Source: Suillus spraguei (taxonomy: Eukaryota; Basidiomycota; Agaricomycetes; Boletales; Suillaceae). Taken from it: a DNA stretch of 64,000 nt. Position 1 is the stretch's first letter. Each line of letters starts with the position of its first letter. The notes below the pieces were generated by a model. That model searched no databases and was not told the DNA's origin. It saw nothing but the letters and a program-made list of their open reading frames with translations. The translations under genes and the position numbers were made by a program. The stretch lies in the NCBI GenBank assembly GCA_016800925.1, contig JABCPU010000292.1:21423-85422 (forward strand), in the 5' to 3' direction. Positions 43,281 to 56,957 of this stretch are shown piece after piece.

Positions 43281-46193
43281 TAATTATGAATGCGATGAGA
43301 TCATGACGCATGAATACTCGCAGCACGGACACTTTCACACTGGCTCGGCCACTGTATACGCGGAACATTATCGTAGATCCCCCTTCTCGAGTGGTGAAGC
43401 TCCCTCGTACCCCTTATTTCCCGCAATCGATAACACGAACGACATATATGATCACTGCGACCCTCGTACATACCACTCACACCACTTTGCTTTCGTTATT
43501 CTACGGGAACTCTCTTACTCTATTTTGGACTAGTTGGTCACATACTTAATACCCACGGAGCGCTCCCCTGCATCGTGGATAGCTGGGACATCCACTGCAT
43601 GGATACATTGGTTTCCTGATATCAATTGATTTTGTGTTGACAGACTGTCGTGCTGGGCCCATAGCAATATTCTCGCAACTTGGATGCCTGGAACACTTTC
43701 GGATACATTATGGTCCGATGTCTTATACGCTGCATATCTTGATGTCTGAGGCGATTCACGGTATAGCAATGATTATTAGTTGAGAAAGCTTGGCCAGCTC
43801 AAACTTCGTGCAAGCCTGCATACCTGCGGCTGCTCATAGGGCCGACGGCGTACTCAGTCCTCTTTCAACTAACGAGTATGATAAAATCATTAACTTTACG
43901 GGTTATTATCATAATGTCTACCTCCGCTTAGTGGCCTAGACAAGGGAAGTATGAAGAAACATGCTGGCCCTGCGCCCTGAAGAGATGCCACCTATCTCTG
44001 AGATCTGTATTGGTCTGCACATATTTCATATTTCCGGGTTACCGAACTGTAGCGTCCGTATGGTTGACGTAATCGTGCAATCTAGAACCTAAAAGAACAC
44101 GTGTTTGGAGTCGACAGCTAGCTAACCACGTCATGCATGAACAAGCTTCAAACAAGTCCCCGCCTACGAGAGAGCTTACCCCGATTAAACTGAATATCTC
44201 CAGAAGTGAAGTGGAAGCGATGCCAATCGTATTCTCCAGCAATGTACACTTTGTTCACGAATTGGACAAGGATGATGTCGCTTTGGAGCTTCGTGATGTC
44301 AGATGCCATAGATACCGTCAATGACAAGTTTAGCTAGTGCAAGCTCCTTATTAATATATAACTGTATGTCCACCGGCGTAAGGGTCTCAAAGCCACCGAC
44401 TACTTGAAGAGATGTACATACCGCGATCTGCTCTGCCCTTTTGTTCAAGACTCACATGTCTCCAAAAATAAATTCACCGAGCTCGTTACCGGTCTCATAA
44501 ACAAGATCGTGGGATCCTCGGCATATGTGGGCCTGTGAATTAGTTGGTGCGAGTAAGGATCTGGATTACTTTGATGCTTTGATGTAGTTTTTGTTGAAGT
44601 CGTGAATGATGGGTTGATTAGTATCGAACCGCATGACCTCGGCATTGGTGGGGTCGTATCCGGTGAGATCAAATCCAGCCCAGGCAATCCTGTGCGCAAA
44701 AGTTGTCAGCAGATGCAGATACAGCTCCGAGTCGCAACGAGTGAACTGACGTACTAGTTATCGATTAGCGGGGCGAATATGCGGAAACCATGTCGTCTGG
44801 CTTCTAGGTCAGATAACCTAGTCTACGGTATCGAACGCCTGTTATTAACGCAACACCCAGTTCGGGCATGACGCTCACGGGATTCCCGACACCGATACCG
44901 AGGTGGGAAGTCCACCGAAGTGCAGTTGCCCAGTGGAGAAAACATGCAGCGCTTCTCCAGTGCTAGGTCGGCTCAGACTTGGAGTAGCCTAGGTGATTGA
45001 TACCACGACAAGTTTGTCGATTACACAACTCGGATACGAATTGATGAGCTCTAGAGTCTAGTACGAAAGTGGAGTCTATCATCATGATGCACTGTAAACA
45101 CGATGAGATTTGAATATCAGCACTACCAGTGTCACTACTAGCCAGGGTCCGTACGCACCTACGCAGGCGCACATTTATCAGATTTGAGTCCAGGTGCCAT
45201 CCATTGATGTTTTGCGAGTTGGTCATGGTTCATAACGCGTTCCGAACAAGTGGATGTGGGCCTACCGTGACCGTGACGGCATCCTAAAGTTGTTCTGTAA
45301 ATTTCTTCGGAGGTGCTGCCTACATAGGATGCACAAGCTCTCAAAATGTGGCCGAATAGCCTGTGTGCATGCGGTCGCTGTTCAGTAATTGCTGATGCAG
45401 CGGCCGAAAGGCATATCAATGATATCATGCAACCATCGCACTTAATCCGCGCGGTCAATGGTGTCTCAGGCTCGATTCGTAGGGATGATCACTACTCTAC
45501 GAAGAAATTCCATGAGGCTCTTGGTCTTAATTCGGCGTCACTCTGGATCAACTCACCAACGTCGTTCACAGCTACCAGGCCACATCGCGTCATTCGAGCG
45601 TGCCGGTACTATTCTCACCAGATTGCTATTGAGGCTATGCAGTGCCATTGATATGGCAGACCAAGCCAGAGATCTGCCTTCGTGTAGCCCTATCAGTGCT
45701 TGAACCTTTTGGTTCTATACATTTACTGATTCCAAGACTTTGGCGATTTCTTCCTTGTGGCAAACGGGCGTTGTAACAGTAACTCAGAGGAAAACACGCG
45801 ACGATAGTGAAAGTTAACATAACAAGTAACAGATATCATTTGAAGAGCATCAGTTCCAAATTTTGGAGGTGACCACTTTACGCTAACGAAGTGGCAGACA
45901 CTGTGTGCAATACCAAACGGTATTGAAGTCAAGTGCATGAGGCTCAACTTCCGGAGTTATTATGACAAGCATGTTAAACCTTGGGTAAGGAAGAGTAGAT
46001 CTCGACAAATTTCAGCTTAATTCTTAAATTACTATGCGCTTCGTGGTCCGGATAATGTCCTACAATACAGCGAGTTTACGATGTTGGATATCTTATGGGT
46101 AGAGTAAGCGTGGAAGGGAATCGTGCTACGTTGGAGGCGAAAGTAAGATGCAAATTGTATGCAATCTGAGTCTCAAGAAAGAATGACTGGCAT
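43281..46193. other. Intergenic with one orphan exon
   Basis: Apart from the orphan exon at 44,566-44,689, the ORFs are short and unrelated to known families. Confidence 0.5.
44566..44689 (-). pseudogene. Orphan C-terminal exon of an unknown gene
   Basis: After a splice-acceptor-like CGCACAG the minus strand reads IAWAGFDLTGYDPTNAEVMR and ends DFNKNYIKASK stop, convincingly protein-like. No upstream exon in frame could be found, so it is taken as a gene relic. The family is not recognised. Confidence 0.35.
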
Positions 46194-48226
46194 CTACTCA
46201 AACCCCTCAACCGCAATGTTCCACTTCCAGCGCCCTTCTGCAAAACCGTTTGAAGTGTCCTCCAATAATATCTCGTTGCGTTTCGCGACATACACCTACA
46301 GAGTGAAAAGGGTGAGTATCCAATAGCAACAGGTAGAGAAACAACGCACCGTCTTATCAGTCACCTTCTGCCGCAAAGTCGAGATTGTTTCGGGATCAAT
46401 TGGCGATTCAAGCAGCTCCGATAAATCCTCAACCGCTTTTTCCAAATCCCTTCAGGAAAACGATTAGACAGGTCCGTGAAATATTACAGGGTGGAGGTGA
46501 AACCGTCTTACCTTTGATTATCCTCAAATAGTTCTTTCTCATTGCCCTTATCCAGATAAAACGCCATGGCGTATGTCCATTTCAGCGTTGCACGGCATCG
46601 CTCTGCCTCTTCTACAGCGCGCTTCATGAACTGCACCTCAATCCAAGTAAGCGATGACGTTATCTGCATCTCTTCCATCTTCTTCTCGGTCTTGTTGTAC
46701 ATCTCGACAGATAATTTTGCGGACTGCTCGTGGTTCGCCCACCTGTTGTAGTAGTGGAGGTACCGCTCTAGGGAAGCGCGGGACCTGGATTGCGCATCAC
46801 GGGCATCCACACCGGCCTTCTCATCGTAGCGATTGCATGAGTACCACGCTGTGCCGTGTTCAGACCAGGGGCCTACGTAAAACAGGATGTCAGGATCAAA
46901 TGAGGCGGATATATGAAACACGAACCCATGCACACCCAGCAGAATTCATACTTGCATTTCTTGCAAGTCATGTGGCTGACAAAACAGTCAGCGCAATCTC
47001 ATACTCCCCAAAACGAGACACCTACTTGCAACCACCATTTTTCTCTATGGTACTCTGGCACTTGCTACACTCCTTTGTGTTACTCTTAATCCAATTTGCA
47101 GTTTCGCTATCATCCCTACACTTCTTCAACCACATCTTGGCGACGGGACAAATGACTGGGCGATGGTCGCTGTCGATAGAGCACCCAAAGCAGAACTTAT
47201 GATTTGCACCGCAACTGACGGTTGGTACCATAGTTGTGAGGGATGAACGGGAGGAAGCAGAAGGGCACGAGACGGTATAGGTGCACGATGGATAAGGACA
47301 ATATTTTAGGTGCGGGTTGGCACCGACAAAGTGCCGGACGAGTAATTCCTGGAATCGCTCCTGAGTCCGGCCATCTTCATCCTGACCATATTTTGCTAAA
47401 GTAGACATAATGAAGGGGTCAGGTGCGACAAGTGCACAGCCTTCAGCCATGCAACGGATAGAATGTTCGCCCTCCTCGCGAATCTTGGAGGTTATATATG
47501 CCGCCCAGCAGCCTGCACAGAAAGAATGGTCGCAAGATAGTGAAAGGAATGACGTCTGAGAGTCGTCGAAACAAATGGGGCAAACCCAAGGTTCGGGCTT
47601 GGGAACTAGGCACGCGAGCTGAGGTGAATTACATGTATCAGTTAAGAGTGACATACCTGTTGTCTGTCGAGTTGTTCTGCGGCGGCTGCCTGATGATCGG
47701 ATAGGTGCAGGACCAGTTACAGATGGAGAGGCGCGGGAAGGGGTCGATACCCCAGCTGCGACAGAAACGGAGGATGCGTTGTCCATGTACTTCTCGATGA
47801 GGCGTTCCTTATTCCAATTCATGTTACGCAGCAATAAGGAAGCTGTACTGTCCTATACATCACAAAGAAGAATTGCAGGACAGAACCATCAGTATGAAAT
47901 CAAACTCAAGACACTCATACGGACATCGACGCCGAATATACTTGATATATGGTCCACATCGGCAGCCGAGAGCTTCTCAACCGCTTGCTGTGAAAGTGAC
48001 TCGTGTTCGATTTCATACGCCTTTCGAGGTGAATGCTGAGGAACTTTGAAGTCGTCCGCATACTCCATGTCCATGTCATCATCACTGGGTGCTGAACCTG
48101 CGATGTTGTCGGCGATCGAATGAGCCACAACAAGAAGGGTAACACACCATCACCTGTACTGATCATGTCTTCATCATCATCGTAGAAAGCGTCGTCGTCG
48201 TCTGAGTAATCGTAGTCGGAAGACAT
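46194..48226 (-). CDS. Ariadne-type RBR E3 ubiquitin ligase
   Basis: Seven exons on the minus strand: 48226-48154, 48097-47921, 47842-47026, 46975-46926, 46872-46512, 46449-46350 and 46295-46194. The frame is exact, 559 residues. An acidic start (MSSDYDYSDDDDAFYDDDED) is followed by a UBA-like segment (SLLLRNMNWNKERLIEKYMD), RING1 (CPICFDDS...CDHSFCAGCW), the IBR with KYCPYPSC and NHKFCFGC, and RING2 (CSKCQSTIEKNGGCNHMTC). The cysteine after GG is the expected catalytic Cys forming the ubiquitin thioester. The Ariadne domain follows (EFCWVCMG, HGTAWYSCNRYDE, RYLHYYNRWANHEQSAKL) and ends WKWNIAVEGFE. In-frame ATG 48,286 is an alternative start. It shares a promoter with lysyl-tRNA synthetase. 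Confidence 0.93.
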
Positions 48227-48545
48227 TGTTGTTGTGGGCGATGTCGAAGGTGTTTGCGGCGTGGGCCGGTCTGCATCGATTAGCATACCCTGTAAGCATT
48301 ACCAAAACGGATAATCTTATTATGTAATCAATGATATGACCAATCGACATCACGGTATTCTTTTTTTTGAAGTTCCGTCTAGCGGCATTTGCGGCACTGT
48401 CACGTGATGTTTGACTCGTTTTGAGAATCGATGTGATCCAAAAGTGTGATGCATGCAAAGATTAAAGTTCCTCAATTCTTTGCTCCAGATACCATCAAGA
48501 TATCCAGTTAGACCAACACAAGCTCCAATTATCTTGATTAGAACC
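48227..48545. promoter_or_regulatory. Bidirectional promoter of RBR ligase and lysyl-tRNA synthetase
   Basis: 319 bp between two divergent housekeeping genes, with an A-run (TTTTTTTTGAAG region near 48,360) and GTCACGTGA (about 48,400), an E-box-like CACGTG. Regulatory use is inference. Confidence 0.45.
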
Positions 48546-50776
<2,231 letters not shown>

Positions 50777-51056
50777 CGGTAGAGCCTTTTGAGGCGATCT
50801 AAAAGTAGATGCACATCGTGATGGATAGAACAAATGGTTGTATATAATATTTTGCTAAGTTTTGCTTGAACTTTAGACGGAGTAACATTCCGAACTTCCC
50901 AAGTCACACTAAAGACCAACATCGCTTAAGTCAGGGATGTAATGCAGGAAAGCAATGTGACTTGTGGGTGCGCTGTAAAGTGACGCACAAACTACTTATT
51001 ATGTAAATACTGAATAAGTAGACGGAGCTCTATGATAGATTTTGTAAGATCATCAC
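50777..51056. other. Convergent 3' region
   Basis: Shared terminator region of the synthetase and the mitochondrial gene; no further feature. Confidence 0.4.
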
Positions 51057-52025
51057 TTAATGCTTCTCTTCCTAACATGCCATGAGTACACATCCAAGAC
51101 TAGGATGAGGAAACTTACAGGAGCTTCCTGGCCAGCCTCACTTGACTCGTTATTTGCTGGAGGTTCAGGTTGAGCGACTTTTAGTGCGACCTCTTGTTTC
51201 TCCTCCTCGGATGGCGCTGAATCAGCTTCAGAAGGAGCAGAATTTGCATCTTGAGAAACAGTTTCGCTCGATTCTGCGGAAGTCTCTTCTCCTTTAGCGA
51301 CAGCCTCCTCATGCTCCTGAGCGTCCTTAGGAGAATCCGCGTTCTTCGTATCATATAAAAACATGACCGAGTGAGTAAGAAAACAAACGCACAAATGCCT
51401 GCTCCATTGATTGCCTGATCTCCTCACCAGACACCTCCGTACCCTCATCATCTTTCATTGTAGGAGTCTCTGCAGCAGGATGCGGTTCGACATGCTATGC
51501 AAAGCAACGTGAACACAAGTAACTCCCGTTAAAAATTGCAGCATTACAATATCAATTTCGCGTGCTTACATTACTAGCGTCCTGTGCAGTACTCGTGAAT
51601 TATTCACTGCGCATAATAAAACATGGACATACACTCGAATGTGCGCTGTGACTGTGCTCCGCCTCATGAGCATGACTAGTCTTGCGCGCAGATGGTGACA
51701 GGAGATAGAGCACCTAAAATCATGCCTTAGTTTTGCCTTCGATGAAAAAAAGACGCGTCTGAAAACTCACCGCGGGACCAAATACCAAAGCCGAGCCAAC
51801 CTAAAGATTTCAACCAAAATTTATTCATTTGACTCAAGCTAACGAGTGTGTTGTAGGAGCACGCACCATCCATGGCGTATCACTGCCGTAGTTACCATGA
51901 GATGCATGCGGGGCAGCCGACGCCATCGTACGTCTGCTAAATGTCGCGAACGATGAGCGCACACTATAGTTCACTCTTATTCCGGAACGGAGGAAGGAGA
52001 AAGCACGCTGGACAGGACGAGACAT
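51057..52025 (-). CDS. Small mitochondrial membrane protein, unknown role
   Basis: Seven exons on the minus strand: 52025-51867, 51800-51771, 51713-51633, 51581-51570, 51494-51393, 51343-51119 and 51071-51057. The frame is exact, 207 residues; one exon is only 12 nt (Asp-Ala-Ser-Asn). The start (MSRPVQRAFSFLRSGIRVNY...FATFSRR) is Arg/Ser-rich without acidic residues, a good mitochondrial presequence. HGNYGSDTPWMVGSALVFGP and AVLYLLSPSARK give one membrane segment. The rest is hydrophilic, His-rich then strongly acidic (EEAVAKGEETSAESSE), ending EEKH. The pattern suggests an inner-membrane protein; I could not name the family. The last exon codes for only four residues and the stop, so the 3' model is less sure. 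Confidence 0.75.
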
Positions 52026-54305
52026 TTTAGTGGGGCGAACCGTAGCAATACGGTGGCGTTGAGATAGATTCTAATGTAGTATCAAGTTGTGCGACACAGA
52101 CAAACGAAACGTAGCACGCAATGAACAAGCGGATTCGCAGCCGGAGGACTTATGTGACATTGGTGTGAACTTTCGCGGACAAGACCGGAATCCCACAATT
52201 AAGTCTGAGGCGAATACGAGAAACTTGTTCAACCCCAGGTGGATAACCGTCGTAAAGAAGGATGTCATGTCGCGGCCTCCTATCTGACACCTAGGCATCT
52301 AAATTGCTTTCATATAGGTTTGATTCATAGCACGAATGTAGCAGAACCGAACTCTATGCAAATATTCTAATTATTGCAATATCTTGTAACAAAATCTGGG
52401 AGCGGGAAAGTGGAGGAACCCACAATGTCATGGTCGTCCGTATTTCAATAGCTTACAACATATTTTTGACAGCTAGAAGTCCACTAACGTGCCGCATCAC
52501 ATAGTATCTTGTCAAACCAATTTTCGCACTCTGTTGGCAAACGTTTGACAAACCGACGAGCTGAACTTCAGATGGGTGCACATGTAGTATACCTTTGGGC
52601 TTCGGTGCGCCATAACCGCGTCTGAGTTGACATGAAAAACAACGCAGGGAATACAGTTTTGGGCTTTGAAAAACTATTGCGAACGATAATCTGTATTAAA
52701 AAATAGAACGATAAGGCATTAGGATGATAATAATGTGAAATTTGTGACAAAGACCCCGATATGAATGTACTGCTACAGCAGACGACGACGGGGTCTTCCA
52801 GACCACGTGAAGACACGAGAATGGTAGAAGCAACGCGGATGGCTGAGGTCGAGCTTTCTCGAGAGTAGACATGAGCGTATGTCAAGTCTCGTAAATCGTA
52901 CACTGGTCGCAGTCATAAGCCGCGTACATACGAGTCCAAAAATGTCAGTAAAAGTCTATCAGGGTTTAACATGGATCATGGTTGTTCCCTTCGAATAGGC
53001 GCCAGAAAATCGGCTTCATTACTGAATTTTGTCGATTTCATCGTATCTTATATTATTCGGCATTATTTGAGCTTGTGGATAATTATCCAGTTTATTGAAC
53101 CTATTATGAGAAATTTTCAAGCATTTAGAATGTGAGTGGACCGGTATATACTGGAAAATTGAAAATGACTGTCCATCCCGTTCGCTCAGTCCGTACTGTT
53201 TGACCCTCATCTGGCTGTCCAGAACGCCTCAGAACTTGTGTTTCATGATTTGAACCAACTTTGGGCGTTACCAGGAGTCACAACCTCGCGCATGACATGT
53301 CCTTGAGGCCTGTTGCCAACGAGGTAGATATGGATACGATCTCTGGCGTTAGGTCAGGGACACCTGTTAGGCGATCAGCAGCACAGTCCAGCGTGATCAT
53401 GGTTAGTTTATCAGACGATGGGAACAGAGAGAACGGATGGGACAGACAGGTCAGACAAAATTTTCGAGCTTACAGGTTCCCTTGTCTATGCACATACAAC
53501 TGTTTTTAGCACTCGAAATTCTTGGATAATGTCTCCCATGCGACAAATAAAGTTGATACTCACGTTGTGGTGCTTTGTAGACTTGTCGTGATTACAATGG
53601 GTGAGTGATGTCCCTTAAATAACCGTTTTATGCAACACGTGTTCAAGTTGCGCAGACGGCGCCCTTGAAGGCACAGAGGACAACGATAAGCACATGCATG
53701 CATGCGAAACTCGGACATCTGGACCTAAAGAGATGCCACTCAAGCGTCGAGTCACTGAGGATGCGTGCTGTAGCCATTATTGATCCTCGTAAGCCGATAT
53801 GGATCATGAGATTGTTCATCCGCCGACCGGCAATCTCAAGTCTGCGGTTACTACAAGTGAGTCAATGATGGCTGCCGGGTGGAGCTGAAGATCCACAGGC
53901 ACTGACCTCCTGTGTTAAGAACGCTTCAACTCCGTCGGAAAAGCTACTACGACATATGATCAGTGCCGCATCAGCATAGCCTCAGTGATTATCCGTGGTC
54001 TCGGAGGTGATGCAGGCCACGAGCGAGTTCCCTCGAGAGATGTGACCCAAAAAAACTAGTTCAATATCAAAAACCATCACGACAGCGATTGTCAAGGTGT
54101 GAAAGGGAATAAAGGAAATACGAAGTTGCGGGTCAAGTTTCTTAGCTTACCTAAACAACGACAGTTTGATGGGACTGGACTTTGATCTGTTGCCCAAAAT
54201 TCCTGTACAGTGTACATACGTGGGATATTAACCCTGTCAGGCATGCCGCAACCGACCTTCTACTCCACCGTTCGTATCTCAAGTTGAAAGTGCCCAAACC
54301 GAAGA
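52026..54305. other. Intergenic, no gene recognised
   Basis: Short ORFs only, in moderately AT-rich DNA. No repeat or splice-joined frame could be supported. Confidence 0.5.
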
Positions 54306-56511
54306 ATGACCAAACGACCAGGTCATGCTCATTCCACTTCTGAACCAATCCTAATGCAGACCTTCGACGCCACCGACATTGACAAGGAATACCAGTTCTA
54401 CGACGAAGAAGCTGCCAGAGTCAGCCAGAAAATTGATGAAGAGCTCAAGGTCTGTACCTTCTTTTCCTCTGATTAACTAGGAACTCTTGGTCATCGGGAT
54501 TTGCAGAGAGACTGGGTGCGACGCAAGGATGCTCAGAGAAGACAAGTCAAGGGTACGTTCTGTCGAGGAACATTGTCCACTTCCGAGCTGACTTGAACGT
54601 CTCTGATCATGCAGTCATGCTTCTTGGCCAGGCAGAATCCGGAAAATCAACACTCCAGAAACAATTCCAGTTGTACTACGCTCACCATGCCCTCGATCAT
54701 GAACGTCCTCTATGGCGTCCAGTCGTGTATTTCAACATACTCAAGGCTGTTCGAATGATCCTTGACGAACTAGACCACGAACTCAACAACCTTTCGATTG
54801 ATGATTCAGTGGAGGGCCGGGCCGTTGCGCATTCCCTAGCCCCCTTGGGTGACCTGAATGAGGAATTCTCCAGGCTACGTACTAAGTTGATGCCTCTAGT
54901 TTCAATGGAGGATTCGCTGGCATCCGAACTCAGCGGCGGAGTCGCCGTAACCGGCGGCCGAACTGGTGTATATGTTCGTGCAGGATGGCAGGCCCTCGTC
55001 ACCCCTTTATCACCCAACCGGAGTCGCGCACTTCCTGGTACTGGCGGACTTTCTCCTGCTGTTGCTCAGGTGACCAGCCTGGCTTCGAGGACGCTCATCG
55101 CTGTTCAAAACGAGGTAGATGAGCTCTGGAAGCACCCGGCCGTTCGGATACTACTCAACAACAGGCGAATCAGGCTTGATGAGTCTGCACCATTGTATGA
55201 CGAACCACTTGCGCCTCGGGTGTTGTTTGTTAACTGTCTTTGCAGCTTCTTGGATAGCATCAAACGTGTTGCGCAGCCTGATTACCTTCCGTCAACGGGT
55301 AAAGTGCATACTTATTCTGAAATTGTTTGCAAAAATTAAATATATATCTGATCTAGCCGATCTTCTCAATGTTAGACTACAAACGCTGGGTGTGGCCGAG
55401 CATTCTTTCGATATAGAATTATGCGGCTCTAGATACAACTGGTTGATGTACGACGTCGGCGGAGCTGTACGTATGCCCCCGTTTTTCTTGTTCTATTGTT
55501 TGGCTCAACTAGGCGCTATATTCATTTTTAGCGTGGTCAGGCGAGTTCATAATATTCAATAATCTAAGCGGATCTTTTGTCTGACTCCGAAGATTAGCGC
55601 CATGCATGGGTACCATACTTTGACGATGGTGGGTGTTTTGCTCTGATCGCGTTGCATCTGACGCCTGCGGACACGGGTGCCACGGAAACGAATTCATTGT
55701 CCGCAATAAGGAACGTTTACTAACTGTCCGTGTTTCTTGGTTTCGGATTAGCAACTGCAATCATCTTTTTGGCGCCAATCAGTGCATTTGATCAAGTATG
55801 TCTTTGTGTATTTCCCCTTGTGCTCCTGTTCATTGTACCCGAAATAGTATCTTGAAGAAGATCCGCGGACAAATAGAGTGGACGACTCGTTGCAGCTATT
55901 CACAGCCATATGCTCAAACAAACTCTTGAAGAACTCGCATTTGGTTCTGATGCTTAACAAGGTTTTCATTGTTCTTTATAGTTACGACCTTGTGACTGAT
56001 GCTGACATATTTGTGCAGACTGATTTGCTAAGGAAGAAACTAGAAGCTGGGGTCAAAGTACGGAAATAGTAAGATCCGGTGATCGATTGTTGGTTGGCTG
56101 TGTTCTCACCCCAGTGATAGTATCACATCATATGGCGACCGCCCAAACACCTACGCCGATGTGTCAGAATATTTCAGGGCACACTTTATTCAAGTTCACA
56201 AGCGACATGATATCAGTCGTCGAGCGTTGTATGTTGTATGTATAGACTCTCCCCTTGTCTTGAAGTGATGTTGTTGACTAATAATTGTGTCACCATCCAG
56301 CACTTCACCTCTATGCTGGTGAGTTTTCCCGTCATGCGGGGTTTACGCAAGACCTAATTAATGTAAATTCAGGACATCCGGGCAACACAGGACATCATTG
56401 TCAACGGTAAGTTCGTGCAGATGTCTGCCCCTCACTCGAATGCTCATAACGGATGTGTCAGTGGGAGAGGCTATTATCCGCTCTCATATCGCAAAGACTG
56501 GTCTTGCATAA
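54306..56511 (+). CDS. Atypical G-protein alpha subunit
   Basis: Thirteen exons: 54306-54449, 54507-54552, 54615-55298, 55357-55466, 55532-55540, 55598-55628, 55752-55795, 55848-55961, 56019-56068, 56121-56235, 56301-56318, 56373-56406 and 56462-56511. The frame is exact, 482 residues. G1 GQAESGKST lies near 68-76. A long helical-domain insert (about 200 residues) follows, then switch I RLQTLGVAEHSFDI, switch II YDVGGARGQRHAWVPYFDD, G4 LNKTDLLRKK and a G5-like HFTSML. Known: G-alpha subunits bind GTP and relay receptor signals. The usual glutamine of DVGGQ is Ala here, so GTP hydrolysis may differ. The 9-nt exon 5 is followed by a GC-AG intron (GCGAGT...GATTAG). No N-terminal MGxxxS myristoylation motif is seen. 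ATG 54,354 is an alternative start. Confidence 0.9.
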
Positions 56512-56957
56512 TTCCATCCTGGTTAACATTTTCTGCCGAGGATATTGATATAGCACTATGTTTATCTGACTACCTTCCAACGCGACACTTCCCTACCGAC
56601 TAATGATACCTGATGATCTCTCCTTTCTTGCTGACTATTTTACAAACTTCATCTATTGATATCCCGTCCATCATTGTCACGCCTCCACATCTCTCAACCT
56701 TGTTGCATATAGAATTTCATTCAGTTGTCTGCCAAGTCGAAGGGTCGGTCCGGTGGCATAGTTGAATTTACACACGCATTTAGCGCCAGCTGGAGTCCAC
56801 TTTAATTGCCACTCTCACACCACATCTTTTTTTGTCTGATAAGCAATTTCAGTCTATGGTACGCCTTTACATCTTCCGATGGTAATGATTTTGATTGTTT
56901 TGTGATCATTAAGATCTTCGACGCCTCGTCGACTTGAGATCAACGATTATCATAACC
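56512..56957. other. Intergenic, promoter of the kinase gene
   Basis: 446 bp; pyrimidine-rich stretches, no ORF of interest. Confidence 0.4.

Noticed and set aside
47598..47635. Intron in the RBR gene (GTATGT...CTCAG, 38 nt)
   Set aside because: Its removal shifts the frame and destroys the RING1 start (PEPWVCPICF); the ORF reads through.
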